From: Bacillus alkalicellulosilyticus
Lineage (GTDB): Bacteria > Bacillota > Bacilli > Bacillales > Bacillaceae_F
DNA: 64,000 bases
Reading direction: 5' to 3'
Assembly (NCBI RefSeq): GCF_002019795.1
Contig: NZ_KV917381.1
Coordinates: 989,210 to 1,053,209, forward strand
In this document: positions 1-9,004 of the stretch, one piece after another
Layout: each line of letters begins with the position of its first letter
Position numbering within the stretch: the stretch's first letter is position 1
Translations under genes and position numbers: made by a program
The notes under the pieces: model-generated
The model's database searches: none
Told to the model about the DNA's origin: nothing
What the model saw: the letters and a program-made list of their open reading frames with translations, nothing else

Positions 1-2
1 CA

Positions 3-2621
3 GGTGCAGCTGCTTACAGGAGCAATCAAAGCTTGTTAACTAACCCTTCGACTCAATTCCAAGGGCCTTTATTAAATGTTTTTGGAAAAATGCACCCAGG
101 TCATATCTATGACTTGTCTGTATGGGTAAAAATGGATGAAGGGCAACCTTCGACTAGTCTTCGCATAGGTGTTCAATCAGGGAGTAACGCATTTACGAAT
201 GTATCCCCTGATGTAACAGTTACGAATCAAGAATGGGTGCAGTTATCAGGACAATTTACGCTTTCAAGCAACCCTACTTTACTAAATGTGTATGTAGAAT
301 TAGTGAATCAACCAAGTGCAGAAAGATTGTTTTATATTGATAATTTTGAATTAAAACATGTAGGTAAAATTTCAGAACAAGATAGACCAAGATTCAAAGA
401 ATATTTACCCTCAATTTCAGAAACATATAAAAACCATTTCTTAATTGGGAATGCGAGTTCAATGAATGAATTTCATGGTGAGCGACTCTTACACTTAAAG
501 CATCATCATAATTTAGTAACAGCTGAGAATGTGATGAAGCCAGAGTACTTTTATAATGAGACTGGAGACTTTGATGCAACTGAACAAAATGAATTTGTAA
601 ATGCAGTATTGGGTGAAGAATTTAAAATTCATGGTCACGTCCTTATATGGCATGAGCAAACGAGGGAAGAATTACACACAGCAGCAGATGGTACGCCACT
701 TCCAAGAGAAGAAGCACTTGCTAACATGGAAAGACATATAGAAGCTGTAATGAATCTTTACGGTGACGATGTGTTGTCATGGGATGTAGTAAACGAAGCC
801 ATTGTGGAGACGAGCCATCCGAATGACGAATGGGAAAAATCATTACGTGACACTGGTTGGAAACGTGCAATTGGTGACGATTACGTAGAACAAGCTTTTC
901 GTATTGCTAAGAGTATCGTTGATGAAAACGAATGGGATATGAAGTTATACTACAATGATTACAATGACCATATTCCTAATAAAGCAGAAACGGTTTATCA
1001 CATGGTCAAAGATATTAATGAAAGGTATGCGGAAGAAAACCATGGTGAAGTCTTAATTAGTGGTTTAGGAATGCAAGGACACTACAACGAATTTACGAAC
1101 CTTGAAAATGTTAGATCTTCATTAGAATTGTTTAACCAACTAGAGATTGAAATCGGTGTTACAGAGCTTGATATTGTATCAGGTAGCTCCTATGCTCATC
1201 AAACTGAAGCTGAAGAAATTAGACAAGCTCAGGTTTATGCACAATTATTCCAGATTTATAGAGAATTTTCTGATAACATTTCAAGGGTTACGTTCTGGGG
1301 TCTTGATGATGGAGTAAGTTGGAGAAGTGATAGAACTCCAACCTTATTCAGAAGTAATCTAGACCCGAAGTTAGCTTATTATGCAGTGATTAACCCTGAG
1401 AAATTCCTTGAGGAGTATCCAATAGGTGGAAAAGTCATAAGACAAGGGGAAGCGGTTTTTGGAACTCCTGAAATTAATGGAACGATAGATAATGTATGGA
1501 ATCGTGCACCGAGATTAACACTAGATCGCATAAGTGGCGCTTGGAATGTTCAGAATGGCTTTGGAAGAGTTTTATGGGATGAAGAAAATCTATATGTGCT
1601 GATTGAAGTTTTTGGGGTGAACTTAGATAAATCATCACGAGTTGTTCATGAACATGATTCAGTAGAAATTTTTATAGATAGGGAAAATCTTAAATCAACA
1701 ACTTACCAAGAAGGTATTGCACAATACCGCGTTAATTTTATTAATGAAGCTTCATTTAATCCTGGAACCGAGGCAGCTAGAGAGGGATTTGAGTCAGCTA
1801 CAACAATTGGTGATAATAATTATATTGTTGAAATGAAGATTCCATTTAATGAAACAACACCAGAAGAAATGAAAATACTGGGCTTAGACCTTCAAATTAA
1901 CTATGCAAATAACGGACAACGGATTAATATTGCTACGTGGAACGATATCTCGGGTCAAGGTTGGAACGACCCCTCTGTATTCGGTGAAGTTACACTTGTT
2001 TTTGCTGAACCAGAAACAGAAGGAGCAGAGGAAACCGAAGAGTTAGAAGGGACAGAAGGCATAGAGGAAACCGAAGCACCAGAAAGTACGGAAGGCATAG
2101 AGGAAACCGAAGCACCAGAAAGTACAGAGGGCATAGAGGAAACCGAAGCACCAGAAAGTACAGAGGGCATAGAGGAAACCGAAGCACCAGAAAGTACGGA
2201 AGGCATAGAGGAAACCGAAGCACCAGAAAGTACAGAGGGCATAGAGGAAACCGAAGCACCAGAAAGTACAGAGGGCATAGAGGAAACCGAAGCACCAGAA
2301 AGTACAGAGGGCATAGAGGAAACCGAAGCACCAGAAAGTACAGAAGGCATAGAGGAAACCGAAGCACCAGAAGCGGTCGGAGGAGTAGAGGAAACTGAAT
2401 CGGTAGAAGGCAAAAAAAGAAGCACAGAACGAACAGAAGGACTAAATGGCATAGAGGGAATAAGAACTGGGGATAATGAAACTGCTGTTATAGAAAAATT
2501 CTTAGATGATGCAAGCTATAAAGTCCCCAACACAGCCACTAATCTATATAACTACTTATTCATTGGAGTTCTACTATTATTTGCAGGTATTTTAATGGTT
2601 GTTAGAAAAAAGAACTACTAA
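3..2621 (+). CDS. Wall-anchored GH10 endo-xylanase, 5' end cut by window
   Basis: Endo-1,4-beta-xylanase acting on xylan outside the cell. The reading frame is open back to base 3 and the first codons match the middle of the neighbouring xylanase, so the TTG at 33 is not a real start and the N-terminus lies outside the window. Order seen: the end of a CBM22-like module, a GH10 catalytic domain (about 405-1410), a CBM9-like module (about 1440-2000), a Glu/Thr-rich repeat linker, and a sorting signal (VPNTATN at 2523, then a hydrophobic segment and RKK). The GH10 acid/base Glu (WDVVNEA, codon 795-797) and nucleophile Glu (GVTELDI, codon 1164-1166) are both present. It is a clear tandem duplicate of the xylanase at 2871, but its linker is entirely different. 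The sorting motif resembles class D sortase LPXTA substrates; no sortase is in the window. Confidence 0.93.
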   Translation, partial: GAAAYRSNQSLLTNPSTQFQGPLLNVFGKMHPGHIYDLSVWVKMDEGQPSTSLRIGVQSGSNAFTNVSPDVTVTNQEWVQLSGQFTLSSNPTLLNVYVELVNQPSAERLFYIDNFELKHVGKISEQDRPRFKEYLPSISETYKNHFLIGNASSMNEFHGERLLHLKHHHNLVTAENVMKPEYFYNETGDFDATEQNEFVNAVLGEEFKIHGHVLIWHEQTREELHTAADGTPLPREEALANMERHIEAVMNLYGDDVLSWDVVNEAIVETSHPNDEWEKSLRDTGWKRAIGDDYVEQAFRIAKSIVDENEWDMKLYYNDYNDHIPNKAETVYHMVKDINERYAEENHGEVLISGLGMQGHYNEFTNLENVRSSLELFNQLEIEIGVTELDIVSGSSYAHQTEAEEIRQAQVYAQLFQIYREFSDNISRVTFWGLDDGVSWRSDRTPTLFRSNLDPKLAYYAVINPEKFLEEYPIGGKVIRQGEAVFGTPEINGTIDNVWNRAPRLTLDRISGAWNVQNGFGRVLWDEENLYVLIEVFGVNLDKSSRVVHEHDSVEIFIDRENLKSTTYQEGIAQYRVNFINEASFNPGTEAAREGFESATTIGDNNYIVEMKIPFNETTPEEMKILGLDLQINYANNGQRINIATWNDISGQGWNDPSVFGEVTLVFAEPETEGAEETEELEGTEGIEETEAPESTEGIEETEAPESTEGIEETEAPESTEGIEETEAPESTEGIEETEAPESTEGIEETEAPESTEGIEETEAPESTEGIEETEAPESTEGIEETEAPEAVGGVEETESVEGKKRSTERTEGLNGIEGIRTGDNETAVIEKFLDDASYKVPNTATNLYNYLFIGVLLLFAGILMVVRKKNY
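2058..2381 (+). repeat. 36-bp in-frame repeat encoding a Glu-rich linker
   Basis: Eight near-identical 36-bp units encode GIEETEAPESTE, and a ninth, divergent unit ends in EAVGG. Differences between units are silent (acg/aca, gaa/gag), which points to recent expansion. The product is a very acidic spacer between the CBM9 module and the wall anchor. Copy number is likely to vary between strains. Confidence 0.95.
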
Positions 2622-2631
2622 ACCTCATCGG

Positions 2632-2661
2632 GTGGTGCCTGGCACCACTCGAGTTTTTTTT
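2632..2661 (+). terminator. Rho-independent terminator of first xylanase
   Basis: GTGGTG and CACCAC arms around CCTGG (GTGGTGCC/GGCACCAC if paired to the limit), followed by GAG and eight T. It lies ten bases after the stop codon. Confidence 0.75.
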
Positions 2662-2790
2662 GCTTTTTTTTACATTTCTGGTCTTATTCCTATCTTTTTT
2701 TTATCGAAAAATAGCTCTTATTTAGTTTTTGAGGTTTATTCTATAGTTTGTGAGATTTAAGTTTTAGAGGTGACAAGACATAATGAGATA

Positions 2791-2833
2791 TGAAGCGCTT
2801 TCTTTTTTATTTTTATTATATGTAAGCGTTTCA
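2791..2833 (+). promoter_or_regulatory. Two cre-like (CcpA) sites upstream of xylanase
   Basis: TGAAGCGCTTTCT at 2791 and TGTAAGCGTTTCA at 2821 each resemble the catabolite-responsive element with its central CG and flanking TGAAA/TTTCA arms, but each is one base shorter than the 14-bp consensus. They lie 40-80 bases ahead of the start codon, where CcpA repression of a xylanase would be expected. Inference from motif only. Confidence 0.4.
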
Positions 2834-2870
2834 ATCAGTTTCATAAACTTTTATGGGGGGAATGTAGCAA

Positions 2871-5800
2871 ATGAGTAAGAAGTTCAAGCGATACGTCTCA
2901 GTACTTCTAGCAGCAGTATTGGTGCTTCAGCCATTTATGGTTGCGACAGCAGCAGAATCAACTTCCACAGAGACAAGAACAGTTTACCAAGAAAACTTTG
3001 CTAATGGTGCAGGTGTTGCATCACAATCAGGTGGAGCATCTCTACAAGTGGTTGATAAAGTTTTTGAAGGAAATACGAATGGAAAAGCGTTAAGCGTTAG
3101 CAACAGGGCTAACGACTATGACGCAGCTGATTTTAATTTTAGTAGTGTAAATATGGAAAACGGTAAAACGTATAAAATTAAAGTAGTAGGATATGTTGAC
3201 GAAGGAGTAGAAGTACCAGCAGGCGCAAGTGCAGTACTTGCTACAGCTGAAAGTTATGCTTGGCATAACAATGTAAGCTTTGTAGCTGGACAAGCATTTA
3301 CGTTGAATGCTACTTATACCGTTGGCTCTAACGCTAGCGATACTAAACTTCGTATCCAATCTAATCCAGCGGGAGCAACAGTTCCTTTCCACATTGGAGA
3401 AGTTGTTATTACAACTGAGGTAGCGGTAGAATCAGACCCTGGTGAAGAAACACCTTCTGAACCAAATCCAAATCCTGGTACAGAGACTCCTTCTGAGCCA
3501 AATCAAATCGCATTTTACGATTTTGAAAGCGGTGTCCAAGGGTGGACTGCACGTGGTGGCGCTACTCTTTCTGTAACTGAAGATGGGTATGAAGGTTCAA
3601 AAGGACTTATAACAACAGGACGTACAGCTAACTGGCATGGACCAAGCATTAATGCTACAAGCCTTCTTCAAAAAGGTGCTAAATATGAAGTTTCTGGTTA
3701 TGTGAAACTCGTAAGTGGTCAACAAGCTGATAATGTGAAGCTTTCTGCTGACCAATCAGGTGTCGCTGCGGGTGTAAACCAGTGGCCAACAATCAGTGGA
3801 CCATTACAAGTTACTGATTCTGAGTGGGTTCAATTTAAAGGTGAATACACATTTGACTTAACAGCATCAGGTGTAAGTATTTATTTTGAAGCTGACCGTA
3901 ATAACACTGAATTTATTGTTGATAATGTAAAAATCGTTCAAACAGCTCCAGCACCAAACCTTGATGATGATAGAGAATTAGACCAATCAGGAGTATTCTC
4001 TGACTTTGAAGATGGTGAGCAAGGATGGGTTCCACGTGGAAGCGGTTACCAAGCAGTAGCTACTGATGCAGATGCATACAGAGGTAATCAAAGCTTGTTA
4101 ACTAATGCTCCAAATCAATATGAAGGACCATTATTAAATGTACTTGGAAAAATGCACCCGGGTCATATCTATGACTTATCTGTATGGGTGAAAATGGCTG
4201 AGGGACAACCTGCGACTAGTCTTCGCATCAGTGTTCAATCAGGTAGCAGTGCATTTACGAATGTATCACCAAATGTAACAGTTAATGACCAAGAATGGGT
4301 ACAGTTATCAGGACAATTTACTCTTTCAAGCGATCCTTCTGTTCTGAATGCGTATGTAGAATTAGTGAATCAACCTAGTTCAGAAAGATTATTCTATATT
4401 GATGATTTTGAATTAAAACATGTAGGAAAAGTTTCTGAACAAGATAGACCAAGATTCCGCGATAACCTAGAATCAATTTCTGAAAAATATAAAAATCATT
4501 TCTTAATTGGGAACGCTATCACTATGAATGAATTCCAAGGTGAACGTCTCCTACAATTAAAGCATCATCACAACTTAGTAACAGCTGAGAATGTAATGAA
4601 GCCAGAATACTATTATAACCGTGCTACTGGTGCATTTGATTTTGCTGACCAAGATGAATTTGTTAATGCAACAAAAGCAGAAGGTTTAAACCTTCATGGT
4701 CATGTTCTTGTATGGCATGAACAATCAAGAGCAGAATTACACTCTAATCCAGATGGTACACCACTTACAAGAGAAGAAGCACTAGCAAACATGAGAACGC
4801 ATATTGAAACTGTAATGAAACGTTACGGTGACGATGTATTGTCATGGGACGTAGTAAACGAAGCAATTGTTGAGACAGCTCACCCGAATAATGAGTGGGA
4901 AAAATCACTACGTAATACTGGATGGTTGAGAGCTATTGGTGATGATTACGTAGAACAAGCCTTCCGTATTGCTAAGGAGATTGTTGATGAAAACGGTTGG
5001 GATATGAAGTTATACTACAATGATTACAATGATCATATTCCTAGAAAAGCAGAAACAATTTATTACATGGTTAAAGATATCAACGAGAGATATGCGGCTG
5101 AAAACCCAGGTGAAGTTTTAATTAGTGGTTTAGGAATGCAAGGACATTACAACGAATTCACAAACCCTGAAAGCATTAGAACTTCTATTGAATTGTTTAG
5201 CCAATTAGGTATTGAAATCGGTGTTACAGAGCTTGATATAACATCTGGTAGCGCTGATGCTCCACAAACTCAAGCTGAAGAAATTAGACAAGCGCAGTTA
5301 TATGCACAATTGTTCCAAATTTACAAAGAGCATTCTGATAAGATTTCTAGAATCACGTTCTGGGGTCTTGATGATGGAGCAAGTTGGAGAGGAGAAAGAA
5401 CTCCACTATTATTCAAGCCTAACCTAGAACCAAAATTAGCTTACTATGCAGTAATTAATCCAGAAAAATTCCTTGAGGACTATCCATTAGGTGGAAGAGT
5501 CTACAGACAAGGACAAGCAGTTTATGGAACTCCAGATATTAACAAAGAGACGATTGATAGTGTTTGGAACACTGCTCCAAGATTAACGCTTGACCGCGTA
5601 AGTGGTGCTTGGAATGTTCAAAACGGCTTTGGACGTATTCTATGGGATGACGAAAATCTATATGTAATGATTCAAGTTTATGGTGCGAACTTTGATAAAT
5701 CTTCAGATGCTGCTCATGAACATGATTCAGTAGAGGTATTCTTAGATAGAGAAAACCTAAAATCTGCAACTTTCCAAGATGGTATTGCACAATACCGAGT

Positions 5801-6989
5801 GAACTTTGATAATGAAGCTTCATTTAATCCTGGTACAGATGCTGCTACAAGAGGATTTGAGTCAAACACTAGAAGGTCTGGAAACAATTATGTTGTTGAA
5901 ATGAAGATTCCTTTCAATGAAACAACACCAGAACATTTGAAGAAAATTGGTTTAGACCTTCAAATTAACTATGCAAATAACGGACAACGAATTAATGTTG
6001 CTACATGGAACGATATTTCAGGTCAAGGTTGGAACGATCCTTCAGTATTTGGTGAAGTTACACTAATGGACCCTAATCAAGGACCAGTAACTGAAGAGCC
6101 AATTGGAGTATCTCCAGAACAACTTGTTCCTACAAGCGAAGATGGTGTATATGAAGTAATTGCAGAAGCGGATGCTTTCGTATTCAGTAAAACTGTCCTA
6201 GAAACATTAGGAGCAGATGCTAAGATTATCGTATCAAATGGACAAGCGAAAGCTAAAGTTCCAGTATCTGTACTTCTTTCAACAGATGCAGAATATGTTA
6301 CTTTCACATTTGGTGATGACCTAGCTGAAGACTATTTATTTGATAATGCAACAGCAGTAAGTGGAGTGTATGATTTTACAATTGTAGATTCTGAAGGCAA
6401 TTTTATTTCAGAATTTGAAGAAGCTATTACATTATCATTTGCAGTTAATGCAACAGACATTGAAAATGTTCAGGTTTGGTACATTAACGAAGATGGAAAT
6501 CCAACAGCATTTGAAACAGTTATTACTGGTGACAATGAAGTTTCAGCAGATGTAAATCACTTTAGTATTTATGGTGCATTTGAAATAGCAGCTGATGGAA
6601 CAGATCCAGGAACAGGTGGCCCAGGAACAGGTGAGCCAGGAACAGGTGAGCCAGGAACAGGTGAGCCAGGAACAGGTGGCCCAGGAACAGGTGGCCCAGG
6701 AACAGGTGAGCCAGGAACAGGTGGCCCAGGAACGGGTGAGCCAGGAACAGGTGAGCCAGGAACAGGTGGCCCAGGAACAGGTGGCCCAGGAACAGACCCA
6801 GATGAAGATGGTACAACTTCTCCTGGTAAAGACAAAGATAAAGACAAGAAAGTAAAAGAAGACAAGAAAGATAAAGACGGCAAGAAGCTTCCTAGCACAG
6901 CTACTAATCTGTATAACTACTTATTAATTGGTGGTTTACTATTAATTGCTGGTATTGTAATGGTTGCTAGAAGAAGAGCTACAAATTAA
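2871..6989 (+). CDS. Multidomain wall-anchored GH10 endo-xylanase
   Basis: Secreted endo-1,4-beta-xylanase of 1372 residues. Order: signal peptide (1-28, ending ATAAE), a beta-sandwich module (about 36-188), a Pro/Glu linker, two CBM22-like modules (about 212-362 and 374-520), a GH10 domain (about 535-870), a CBM9-like module (about 878-1066), an unassigned beta-rich domain (about 1085-1240), twelve GTGGP/GTGEP repeats, a Lys/Asp-rich stretch, and a sorting signal LPSTATN at residue 1340 with a membrane helix and RRR. The acid/base is Glu664 (WDVVNEA) and the nucleophile Glu787 (GVTELDI). The start has a G-rich ribosome site eight bases upstream. The architecture suits binding and cutting xylan at the cell surface. 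The C-terminal LPXTA-type motif followed by TNLYNY is typical of class D sortase substrates in Bacillus. Cre-like sites upstream suggest carbon control. Confidence 0.95.
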   Translation: MSKKFKRYVSVLLAAVLVLQPFMVATAAESTSTETRTVYQENFANGAGVASQSGGASLQVVDKVFEGNTNGKALSVSNRANDYDAADFNFSSVNMENGKTYKIKVVGYVDEGVEVPAGASAVLATAESYAWHNNVSFVAGQAFTLNATYTVGSNASDTKLRIQSNPAGATVPFHIGEVVITTEVAVESDPGEETPSEPNPNPGTETPSEPNQIAFYDFESGVQGWTARGGATLSVTEDGYEGSKGLITTGRTANWHGPSINATSLLQKGAKYEVSGYVKLVSGQQADNVKLSADQSGVAAGVNQWPTISGPLQVTDSEWVQFKGEYTFDLTASGVSIYFEADRNNTEFIVDNVKIVQTAPAPNLDDDRELDQSGVFSDFEDGEQGWVPRGSGYQAVATDADAYRGNQSLLTNAPNQYEGPLLNVLGKMHPGHIYDLSVWVKMAEGQPATSLRISVQSGSSAFTNVSPNVTVNDQEWVQLSGQFTLSSDPSVLNAYVELVNQPSSERLFYIDDFELKHVGKVSEQDRPRFRDNLESISEKYKNHFLIGNAITMNEFQGERLLQLKHHHNLVTAENVMKPEYYYNRATGAFDFADQDEFVNATKAEGLNLHGHVLVWHEQSRAELHSNPDGTPLTREEALANMRTHIETVMKRYGDDVLSWDVVNEAIVETAHPNNEWEKSLRNTGWLRAIGDDYVEQAFRIAKEIVDENGWDMKLYYNDYNDHIPRKAETIYYMVKDINERYAAENPGEVLISGLGMQGHYNEFTNPESIRTSIELFSQLGIEIGVTELDITSGSADAPQTQAEEIRQAQLYAQLFQIYKEHSDKISRITFWGLDDGASWRGERTPLLFKPNLEPKLAYYAVINPEKFLEDYPLGGRVYRQGQAVYGTPDINKETIDSVWNTAPRLTLDRVSGAWNVQNGFGRILWDDENLYVMIQVYGANFDKSSDAAHEHDSVEVFLDRENLKSATFQDGIAQYRVNFDNEASFNPGTDAATRGFESNTRRSGNNYVVEMKIPFNETTPEHLKKIGLDLQINYANNGQRINVATWNDISGQGWNDPSVFGEVTLMDPNQGPVTEEPIGVSPEQLVPTSEDGVYEVIAEADAFVFSKTVLETLGADAKIIVSNGQAKAKVPVSVLLSTDAEYVTFTFGDDLAEDYLFDNATAVSGVYDFTIVDSEGNFISEFEEAITLSFAVNATDIENVQVWYINEDGNPTAFETVITGDNEVSADVNHFSIYGAFEIAADGTDPGTGGPGTGEPGTGEPGTGEPGTGGPGTGGPGTGEPGTGGPGTGEPGTGEPGTGGPGTGGPGTDPDEDGTTSPGKDKDKDKKVKEDKKDKDGKKLPSTATNLYNYLLIGGLLLIAGIVMVARRRATN
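6606..6800 (+). repeat. 15-bp in-frame repeat encoding a GTGGP/GTGEP linker
   Basis: Twelve 15-bp units encode GTGGP or GTGEP in irregular order. The flexible spacer lies between the last folded domain and the wall-anchoring region. It occupies the place of the unrelated EETEAPESTEGI linker in the sister xylanase. Confidence 0.93.
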
Positions 6990-6997
6990 TAAAATAG

Positions 6998-7030
6998 AAA
7001 AAGGTGACTTTCAGGAGTCACCTTTTTCTT
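6998..7030 (+). terminator. Terminator after second xylanase
   Basis: Twelve-base arms (AAAAAGGTGACT / AGTCACCTTTTT) around TTCAGG, with the T-run inside and after the 3' arm. Confidence 0.85.
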
Positions 7031-7085
7031 CTTTTACAGAAACTTGTGTACATACCTACTATTGAACTAAGGATGGTGGTAAGTG

Positions 7086-8546
7086 ATGGATATGTTAAAA
7101 GTGATAAATGGAAAAATTTCAGATTCAGCTGGAAATCGCATTCAACTGCGGGGAACGTGTATTGGTGGATGGATGAATATGGAAGATTTTATTAATGGGT
7201 ATACAGGATCAGAACATGGCCTACGCCACGCATCCATTGAAATTCTTGGAAAGGCTAAAGCTGAGTTTCTCTTTGAACGAATGCAGCATTACTTTTTTGG
7301 TGAAGACGATATTCGTTTTATCAAAAGCTGGGGAGCAAATACAATAAGAATTCCTTTGAACTATCGTCATTTTGAGGATGATGAAGCCCCATTTGTGTAT
7401 AAGGAATCAGGATTTGAGAAGCTAAATTCGGTCATCGACCTGTGCGAAAAATATGGTCTGTATGTCATTTTGGACCTTCATTCTGTTCAAGGTTATCAAA
7501 ACACACATTGGCACTCTGATAATGATGTGAGACATAGTTTTTTCTGGCACGACAAGACATACCAGGACCGATTTATTGCACTGTGGGAAGAATTTGCAAG
7601 GAGATATTGCGATAAAGCAGTAATTGCAGGATATAATCTTATGAATGAACCTTGTACCAATACACCGCATGGAGATTATCCTTTTAACTTCTATGAAAAC
7701 TATCAACCGGATTGGAAGAGAATCAATCACATTTATCAAAAAACAGTGCAAGCCATTCGAAAAATAGATTCAAATCATATTATCTTTTTAGAAGGAGATA
7801 ATTACTCGAAATTATTCCAGGGCTTAACGGAACCCTTTGACGATAATCTAGTCTATAGTAGTCATAATTACACTGCAGCTGGGTTTGGTCCAGGAGTTTA
7901 TCCAGGTGTTTCTGACGCAAAAAATGCTCGTATTGAAAGTGGTGTTTACTGGGATAAGCAAAAGCAAATTGATGTGTTTACAGAGCATGAAGGATTCAAG
8001 TTCACTCAAAAACACAATGTTCCGCTTTGGGTTGGTGAATTTGGTTCAGTCTATAACGGTCCACCAGAAGAAGTTGAGTATCGTTTAGCTGCAATGAATG
8101 ACCAGTTAGCTATCTTTGAAGATTTTGAAGCGCACTGGACGACTTGGACATATAAAGATGTTGGGGTCATGGGCTTGACGATGCTTGAACCTGAGTCGGA
8201 TTATATGGAACGCATTCAATCTATCATTTCGATGAAGCATAGGTTAAACACAGATGATTGGATGATTTGGCTTCCGGGTCATGAAGCGAGGTCTCATATT
8301 GAAAGCCTAGCTACACATTTTGAAGAGGTCATAGGAGATACCTCAATTGACCACCGTTTTAATGTTTCCGCTCTTTCACAGGCGGTGTTAACGGTATATG
8401 CTGGGGCTCTTATTCAACCTACGTATGCCAAACTATTTAAGGATTTATCGGAATATGAAATTGATAACGTAATGCAATCTTTTGCATTTCAAAATTGTAA
8501 AGTAAACGAAGGATTACTTCGTATTTTGCAACAATATACGAAGTAA
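7086..8546 (+). CDS. GH5-family glycosidase, cytoplasmic
   Basis: Glycoside hydrolase of the GH5 clan-A type, 486 residues, with no signal peptide, so probably intracellular. Visible motifs: [13 protein letters not shown] at the N-terminus, [18 protein letters not shown], the acid/base in NLMNEP (Glu188) and the nucleophile in WVGEFGS (Glu318). The last 100 residues are less conserved. It follows the xylanases on the same strand, behind a terminator, so it likely has its own promoter. It may cleave imported beta-linked oligosaccharides; family alone does not fix the substrate. Starts at GTG 7083, ATG 7086 and ATG 7092 are all in frame; the AAGGATGGTGG upstream best serves ATG 7086. Confidence 0.85.
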   Translation: MDMLKVINGKISDSAGNRIQLRGTCIGGWMNMEDFINGYTGSEHGLRHASIEILGKAKAEFLFERMQHYFFGEDDIRFIKSWGANTIRIPLNYRHFEDDEAPFVYKESGFEKLNSVIDLCEKYGLYVILDLHSVQGYQNTHWHSDNDVRHSFFWHDKTYQDRFIALWEEFARRYCDKAVIAGYNLMNEPCTNTPHGDYPFNFYENYQPDWKRINHIYQKTVQAIRKIDSNHIIFLEGDNYSKLFQGLTEPFDDNLVYSSHNYTAAGFGPGVYPGVSDAKNARIESGVYWDKQKQIDVFTEHEGFKFTQKHNVPLWVGEFGSVYNGPPEEVEYRLAAMNDQLAIFEDFEAHWTTWTYKDVGVMGLTMLEPESDYMERIQSIISMKHRLNTDDWMIWLPGHEARSHIESLATHFEEVIGDTSIDHRFNVSALSQAVLTVYAGALIQPTYAKLFKDLSEYEIDNVMQSFAFQNCKVNEGLLRILQQYTK

Positions 8547-8565
8547 CTACATTTGATAAAATAGT

Positions 8566-8608
8566 AGAGGGTGAGATAAAAGGTTAAACAACCTTTGTCT
8601 CACCCTCT
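8566..8608. terminator. Long bidirectional terminator hairpin
   Basis: Arms AGAGGGTGAGA...AAAGGTT and AACCTTT.GTCTCACCCTCT form a roughly 19-bp stem between two convergent genes. It belongs to the GAGGGTG-type hairpin family seen repeatedly in this window. Confidence 0.8.
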
Positions 8609-8624
8609 ATTCACAAAATATCAC

Positions 8625-8990
8625 TTATTTTTCTGAAGTCAAAAATCCGTCAACACGATATCCATTATAAGCGTCAATGGAATGAGCCATTATCGCTCCT
8701 GCAGAAGGAAAGTGTTTTCTAAATTCAATACAGCCCTTTACTCGGTAGTCATCGATGTGAGAGATGTGTGGGTCGAAAGTGACTAACACTTCAGCAAGGA
8801 CGGTGAGAGAAGTGTAGTAGTCGTCATGTTCTTCATCATACCTGGTAGTTCGTACTTTCACCTTTGTTATTTTTACAGTGTTACTAATAAAGGTCGATAA
8901 TTTATTGATTTGTAAGGAAAATTTCTCGTCATCCTCTTTGTTTGAGTAGAGGTCTATGTTAGCCTCGCAGTAGACAATTCCTTTGTACAT
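8625..8990 (-). CDS. Small protein of unknown function downstream of histidine kinase
   Basis: Soluble protein of 121 residues with no signal peptide, membrane segment or motif I recognise. It contains an acidic RYDEEHDDYY patch and predicted alternating beta strands. It begins 14 bases after the histidine kinase stop with a strong GGAGG site, so the two are probably co-transcribed. It is a plausible accessory of the kinase, but no function can be assigned. Confidence 0.7.
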   Translation of the reverse strand: MYKGIVYCEANIDLYSNKEDDEKFSLQINKLSTFISNTVKITKVKVRTTRYDEEHDDYYTSLTVLAEVLVTFDPHISHIDDYRVKGCIEFRKHFPSAGAIMAHSIDAYNGYRVDGFLTSEK

Positions 8991-9004
8991 GTAATAACCT
9001 CCGA

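Noticed and set aside
1955-2452. Minus-strand frames over the xylanase linker
   Set aside because: Shadow of the 36-bp coding repeat; the same applies to the frames at 6562-6898 over the GTGGP linker.
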